This document shows positions 61,901 to 64,000 of a stretch of DNA of 64,000 nucleotides, one piece after another (the first letter of the stretch is position 1; every line of letters begins with the position of its first letter). The DNA comes from RYN-230 sp963768945 (GTDB lineage: Bacteria > Actinomycetota > Actinomycetes > Streptosporangiales > Streptosporangiaceae): positions 1,364,001-1,428,000 of the forward strand of contig CAVYJW010000003.1 in the NCBI GenBank assembly GCA_963768945.1, given 5' to 3'. The notes below the pieces were generated by a model that saw only the letters and a program-made list of their open reading frames with translations, was not told the origin of the DNA and ran no database searches. Both the position numbers and the translations under genes were made by a program.

Positions 61901-63109
61901 GGGCTGCTCGACTTGGCCCGCGGCGGGTACACCGTCGGGCTCCTGCTGCCCGCCGTGGTGCCGCTGGCCCGGACGCGCCTGGGCCAGCAGGAGACCCGGG
62001 CCGCGCTGCTCAGGGCGCTGCCCCGGCAGGACGACATCGGCGGGGCCAAGGCGGTGCTGAAGGCGGCCATGCAACTCGGCCTCACGGCGGCCGGCCGGCG
62101 GCAGGCCCGCGCCGCCCTTCTCGGGCTGCTGGCCAGCCAAACCTACAGTCCCCATGCGGTCGAACTGGCGCAAGAGCTCGATCGGCTGGGCCCGACGGCC
62201 GCGGACCGCCGCCAGGCCCGCGCCATCCTGCTCGGGCTGCTGGCCAGTGAGGTCAGCGGCGGTTCCGCGGCCGGCCTGGCGGGCCAGGTGGCCCAGATGG
62301 AGCCGACGGCGGCGGATCAGCGGCAGGCCCGCGCCGCCCTGCTCCGGGTCTGGCCCGCTACGACCGCCTACTGGGAGCTGGAGCAGCTGATCGGCGCGCT
62401 GGCTGACCTCGACCCGGCCGATGAGGACAAGCGCCAGGTACTCTCCGGGCTGCCGGACAAGCTGACGGCGGAGACGGATGGCTGGGAGGCCGCCGACGTG
62501 GCCCGCCAGAGCATGAAGCTGAATCCGGCGGCGGCTGACAAGCGCCGGATCCGCGCGGCGCTGCTCGGCCTGATGGCCCGGCAGACCGAGAGCCACCTGG
62601 CCGAAGCCCTGCTCGGCGGCTTGATCGAGCTCGATCCGACCGCCGGCGGCCAGCGGCTCATCCGCGCGGAGTTGCTCCGGGTCCTGGACAGTCAGGCCGA
62701 CGGCTGGATGGCCGCGTGGCTGATGCGGGGGATCCTGCAGCTTGATCCGGCCGAAGGCGAGCGACGGCGGGCCTGCGCCGCGCTCCTTCGGCTGGCCGCG
62801 ACTGTGACCGACCCCCGGACGGTCAGCGACGCGCTCATCGGCGCTGTCGTCGCCTCCGGCCCTGCCGCTGACGACAAGCAGCGGGCCCGGGAGGTCGTGC
62901 TGGCGCGGCTGGGCCGCGAGACCGATCCCGAGGGCGGCGGCTACCTGATGAGCGCCCTGGCCCAGCTCGACCCCACCGCCGGCGACCTCAGCAGCTGGCC
63001 CGGCTGGGCTGTCACGCCCGGCGGGTACCTGCTCGCGGCCGTGCGCCGGAACTCGGCACCAGCCGGGTGGCTGACCCTGCTGCGGTCGTTGGCCCCGCCC
63101 CCGCCCTGA
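58919..63109 (+). CDS. NACHT-type NTPase with tandem helical repeats
   Basis: 1396 residues. The N-terminal helical domain (1-250) has hydrophobic stretches near residue 5-30. The NACHT module follows: Walker A GGPGSGKT (261-268), Walker B LLVFDSLDEAPD with Asp353/Asp356, a sensor IILTSRPGSW near 378, and a winged-helix-like region ending in FIHRSLREYLVAQYV near 570. From about residue 710 to 1370 there are some sixteen degenerate repeats of 43-47 residues with the theme LxPTAADRRQARAxLLGLLA. This is the plan of STAND sensors such as bacterial NACHT and Avs defence proteins. The GTG start is uncertain, without a clear ribosome binding site. Confidence 0.82.
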   Translation: MVVTWLVGAGVGPAAVGLPVTMAGDALAGAALQWFKRIRHTDDLSRLVRAATGSSVELSRSEFNDVRKLLQDPQTWRLLGDGTEADLAALIIPWLPARDGRTVQDSQAAADTIAHGLLEFAVADLEPKLFQKLLLSRLSRLEKNQSDGFDEALLQLHADLVARLAAQGELDAGHFAELLGYLKRMLERSPPGPADRGEIVIYLNTLISWLSTDPWPHWFDQMSLTPAAIERRMRLTSSGDPGEELDADDLAGRCQRLVILGGPGSGKTWLARRAARTCAEEALQAMVTGLPLDEVELPLYTTCSRLASAGGDIRQAAVSSALERIGDLGGSRITASLKEFFAERNAPTLLVFDSLDEAPDADARLLEADSLGPPWRIILTSRPGSWHRQLTIDTGNPAHRIGHIQPLRYPDDVEPFIQAWFAERPEWGADLTAQIARRPDLQQAATIPLILAFYCIVGGTQPLPEFRAQLYAKVLARLLTSRWRRTGPQPDPGACLDTLRSWAWSGAASDAVSALGTWADDILTGPTRLNEADAAALDNLAPPAGLADIDTGKVTRRFIHRSLREYLVAQYVATLSVDDAAAALLPHLWYDADWEVAAPAAIALHPEREALLQALAGQAAGSAQAPADLAVIDGGGEFRVLLARVARESGEADWSPAAARMIGQARVDLARSGRVDDLGGATAWPTSSGHGRDYLFGLLQAEPRGWIAAGLVDDLVKLALTAEDQRQARRRLFGLADEAANPGLAASLLGGVLRLGPDVAERPRLRAALLPLLAGGTDTAVARRLPGQLASLGPTARERQQARVNLLRQVATEYQGWECGLLVDQVIRFAPTAAERRQASTLLLGLLARRAGSDLAGELLGVVPAGDWPGPLDYYNELTRLQPGELAGTPEGAMVSGIVQLAPTAATKRQAYATLLRLLPGEITSPADLAVLNALARLARTAADKRFLCSVLFGLLPAEPLSTAPMNVAACLALQVLELSPGPEDLRRARATLLGLLDLARGGYTVGLLLPAVVPLARTRLGQQETRAALLRALPRQDDIGGAKAVLKAAMQLGLTAAGRRQARAALLGLLASQTYSPHAVELAQELDRLGPTAADRRQARAILLGLLASEVSGGSAAGLAGQVAQMEPTAADQRQARAALLRVWPATTAYWELEQLIGALADLDPADEDKRQVLSGLPDKLTAETDGWEAADVARQSMKLNPAAADKRRIRAALLGLMARQTESHLAEALLGGLIELDPTAGGQRLIRAELLRVLDSQADGWMAAWLMRGILQLDPAEGERRRACAALLRLAATVTDPRTVSDALIGAVVASGPAADDKQRAREVVLARLGRETDPEGGGYLMSALAQLDPTAGDLSSWPGWAVTPGGYLLAAVRRNSAPAGWLTLLRSLAPPPP

Positions 63110-63126
63110 CCCAGGACGTACCGGCC

Positions 63127-63690
63127 CTAGAATTCGGTCTTGAGCCGCTCGATCTCCCGGGCCCGCTCGCGCAGTTGCGCGTAGGCCGGGCGCTCCCGGA
63201 TGCGGGCCAGGGCCCAGCGGACCGCCTCCGCGCGGCTGCCCGCGATGCCCGCGGTGATCAGCGCGTCGAGGGTCTCCAGGTCCACCGGGCCGAGCCTGGT
63301 CATCACGGCGGTCAGTTCACCGCCGCCCTCCATCGCGCGGGCCTCCAGCGAGCCGCGCGGCCTGCCGCCCAGCACCATCCGGGGGCCGTGGCCGCTATCG
63401 CTGCTGGTCCGGAACTCCAGCCGTCCCACCTCGGGAAGCTGGGCGGACAGATCGCGGCGGAATTTCTTGACCGCCGCGCCATGCGCCGCCTCGAACGCCT
63501 GAAGAGCCTGCTCCTGGCCCTCGGTTCCGTCTGCCGCCTCGATGGTCAGCCGGACCAGCAGTTCTCCGGGCTCGATCACGGGATCATCCCCGTACTGGAG
63601 GACCTCGACCCGCTGCACGGCGTCCGGGAAGCGCTCCCTGACTTCGTCGTGGATCTGCCCGGCGAGCCGGTTGATCGCTGCCTCGTCCAT
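63127..63690 (-). CDS. Hypothetical protein with ribbon-helix-helix-like C-terminus
   Basis: 187 residues. The N-terminal 110 residues form a mixed alpha/beta part (GELLVRLTIEAADGTEGQEQ, FEAAHGAAVKKFRRDL) without recognised family. The C-terminus (about 130-187: VDLETLDALITAGIAGSRAE then AVRWALARIRERPAY) resembles ribbon-helix-helix/CopG-like segments of actinobacterial proteins. It converges with the NACHT gene, 18 bases away. ATG 63690 has GGAGG upstream. Possibly DNA-binding; function unknown. Confidence 0.7.
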   Translation of the reverse strand: MDEAAINRLAGQIHDEVRERFPDAVQRVEVLQYGDDPVIEPGELLVRLTIEAADGTEGQEQALQAFEAAHGAAVKKFRRDLSAQLPEVGRLEFRTSSDSGHGPRMVLGGRPRGSLEARAMEGGGELTAVMTRLGPVDLETLDALITAGIAGSRAEAVRWALARIRERPAYAQLRERAREIERLKTEF

Positions 63691-63801
63691 GTCCGCCTCC
63701 AGGAGTTACACCAGAAACTCACTGTAACACGAAGTTTCGCGGACAACCCGGACTGGACACCGGCATGGCCGGCTGGTGGCCGCAGTGGGAAGCTGTCAGC
63801 C

Positions 63802-64000
63802 ATGCGAACTGTGATCGTCACCGGCGACGGCCTCAAAGTCCAGGATGTTATCGACGTAGCCCGCGGCGGGGCCCGCGCCGAACTCGGCCCGGACGTGCCC
63901 GCCGTCATGGAGTTCAGCCGGTCGGTCGTGGAGGCCGCGACCGCCGGGGACACCCCCGTCTACGGGGTGAACACCGGCTTCGGCGCGCTGGCCGACACGC
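63802..64000 (+). CDS. hutH: Histidine ammonia-lyase, N-terminal part (cut by window end)
   Basis: The 66 codons present begin MRTVIVTGDGLKVQDVIDVA and include VYGVNTGFGALADT, the conserved N-terminal motif of histidine/phenylalanine ammonia-lyases containing the catalytic Tyr. The MIO-forming Ala-Ser-Gly lies beyond the window. HutH removes ammonia from histidine to give urocanate. The family also contains phenylalanine and tyrosine lyases and aminomutases, but the short actinobacterial start fits HutH best. Confidence 0.88.
   Translation, partial: MRTVIVTGDGLKVQDVIDVARGGARAELGPDVPAVMEFSRSVVEAATAGDTPVYGVNTGFGALADT

Noticed and set aside
1..64000. CRISPR arrays and rRNA genes
   Set aside because: No regularly spaced identical repeats with unique spacers and no rRNA-like stretches were seen while reading the window.

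Overview
The window is GC-rich DNA with strong GC bias at third codon positions, many GTG starts, rare TTA codons and gene families typical of soil actinomycetes (ECF sigma factor with RskA-like anti-sigma, LuxR-type STAND ATPase regulator, PadR/ABC/FtsX, CmtR-like sensor, Val-Cys-Gly tRNA cluster). It is most likely a chromosomal segment of an Actinomycetota species. I cannot assign a genus from sequence alone.

Layout. 0-9 kb: a small exported protein, an ECF sigma/anti-sigma pair, a membrane protein and a secreted-repeat lipoprotein. The sigma gene and the lipoprotein gene carry the same promoter (CCAATC-N17-CGTA), so they probably form one regulon. Then come a flippase-like membrane protein, an ATP-grasp protein, a two-gene surface-protein unit and an ArsR-AHSA1 fusion with its own palindromic operator. 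9-17 kb: a 929-aa AAA/LuxR regulator, two alpha/beta hydrolases, a truncated carboxymuconolactone decarboxylase, a DUF4405-like membrane pair and an APC permease. 17-22 kb: the large subunit of glutamate synthase, with no small subunit beside it. 22-34 kb: an acetyltransferase without a normal start, a PadR-ABC-FtsX operon, and a run of stand-alone metabolic enzymes (VOC, oxidoreductases, hydrolases, EVE domain, beta-carbonic anhydrase).

34-43 kb is a decayed accessory zone. It holds a roughly 130-bp copy of the CYTH gene found 14 kb away, a nucleotidyltransferase, an SOS-box-headed three-gene operon in which the first gene and the Crp/Fnr gene appear frameshifted, an IS481-type transposase tail, a GNAT, an isochorismatase, an orphan MntA-like nucleotidyltransferase and a RibD-type reductase.

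42.5-49 kb is a divergent locus. A minus-strand string of touching genes (LysR-like regulator, HFCD-type flavoprotein, frameshifted XRE regulator, CmtR-like sensor, cation transporter) faces a plus-strand operon (radical SAM/SPASM enzyme, thymidylate-kinase-like protein, EEP-family phosphohydrolase), followed by a CYTH phosphatase/cyclase-like gene.

49.5-57.4 kb is the most striking part. Five translationally coupled genes encode two uncharacterised kleisin-like subunits, a MukE/JetB-like subunit, a 1482-aa SMC-type ATPase and a JetD-like TOPRIM nuclease. This is a Wadjet-like plasmid-defence condensin with one more gene than the usual four. Across a tRNA cluster (Val, Cys, Gly), at 58.9-63.1 kb, lies a 1396-aa NACHT-type NTPase with about sixteen degenerate 43-47-residue repeats, a plausible second defence gene. 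The window ends inside hutH (histidine ammonia-lyase). All functions are read from motifs and family memory, with no database search.
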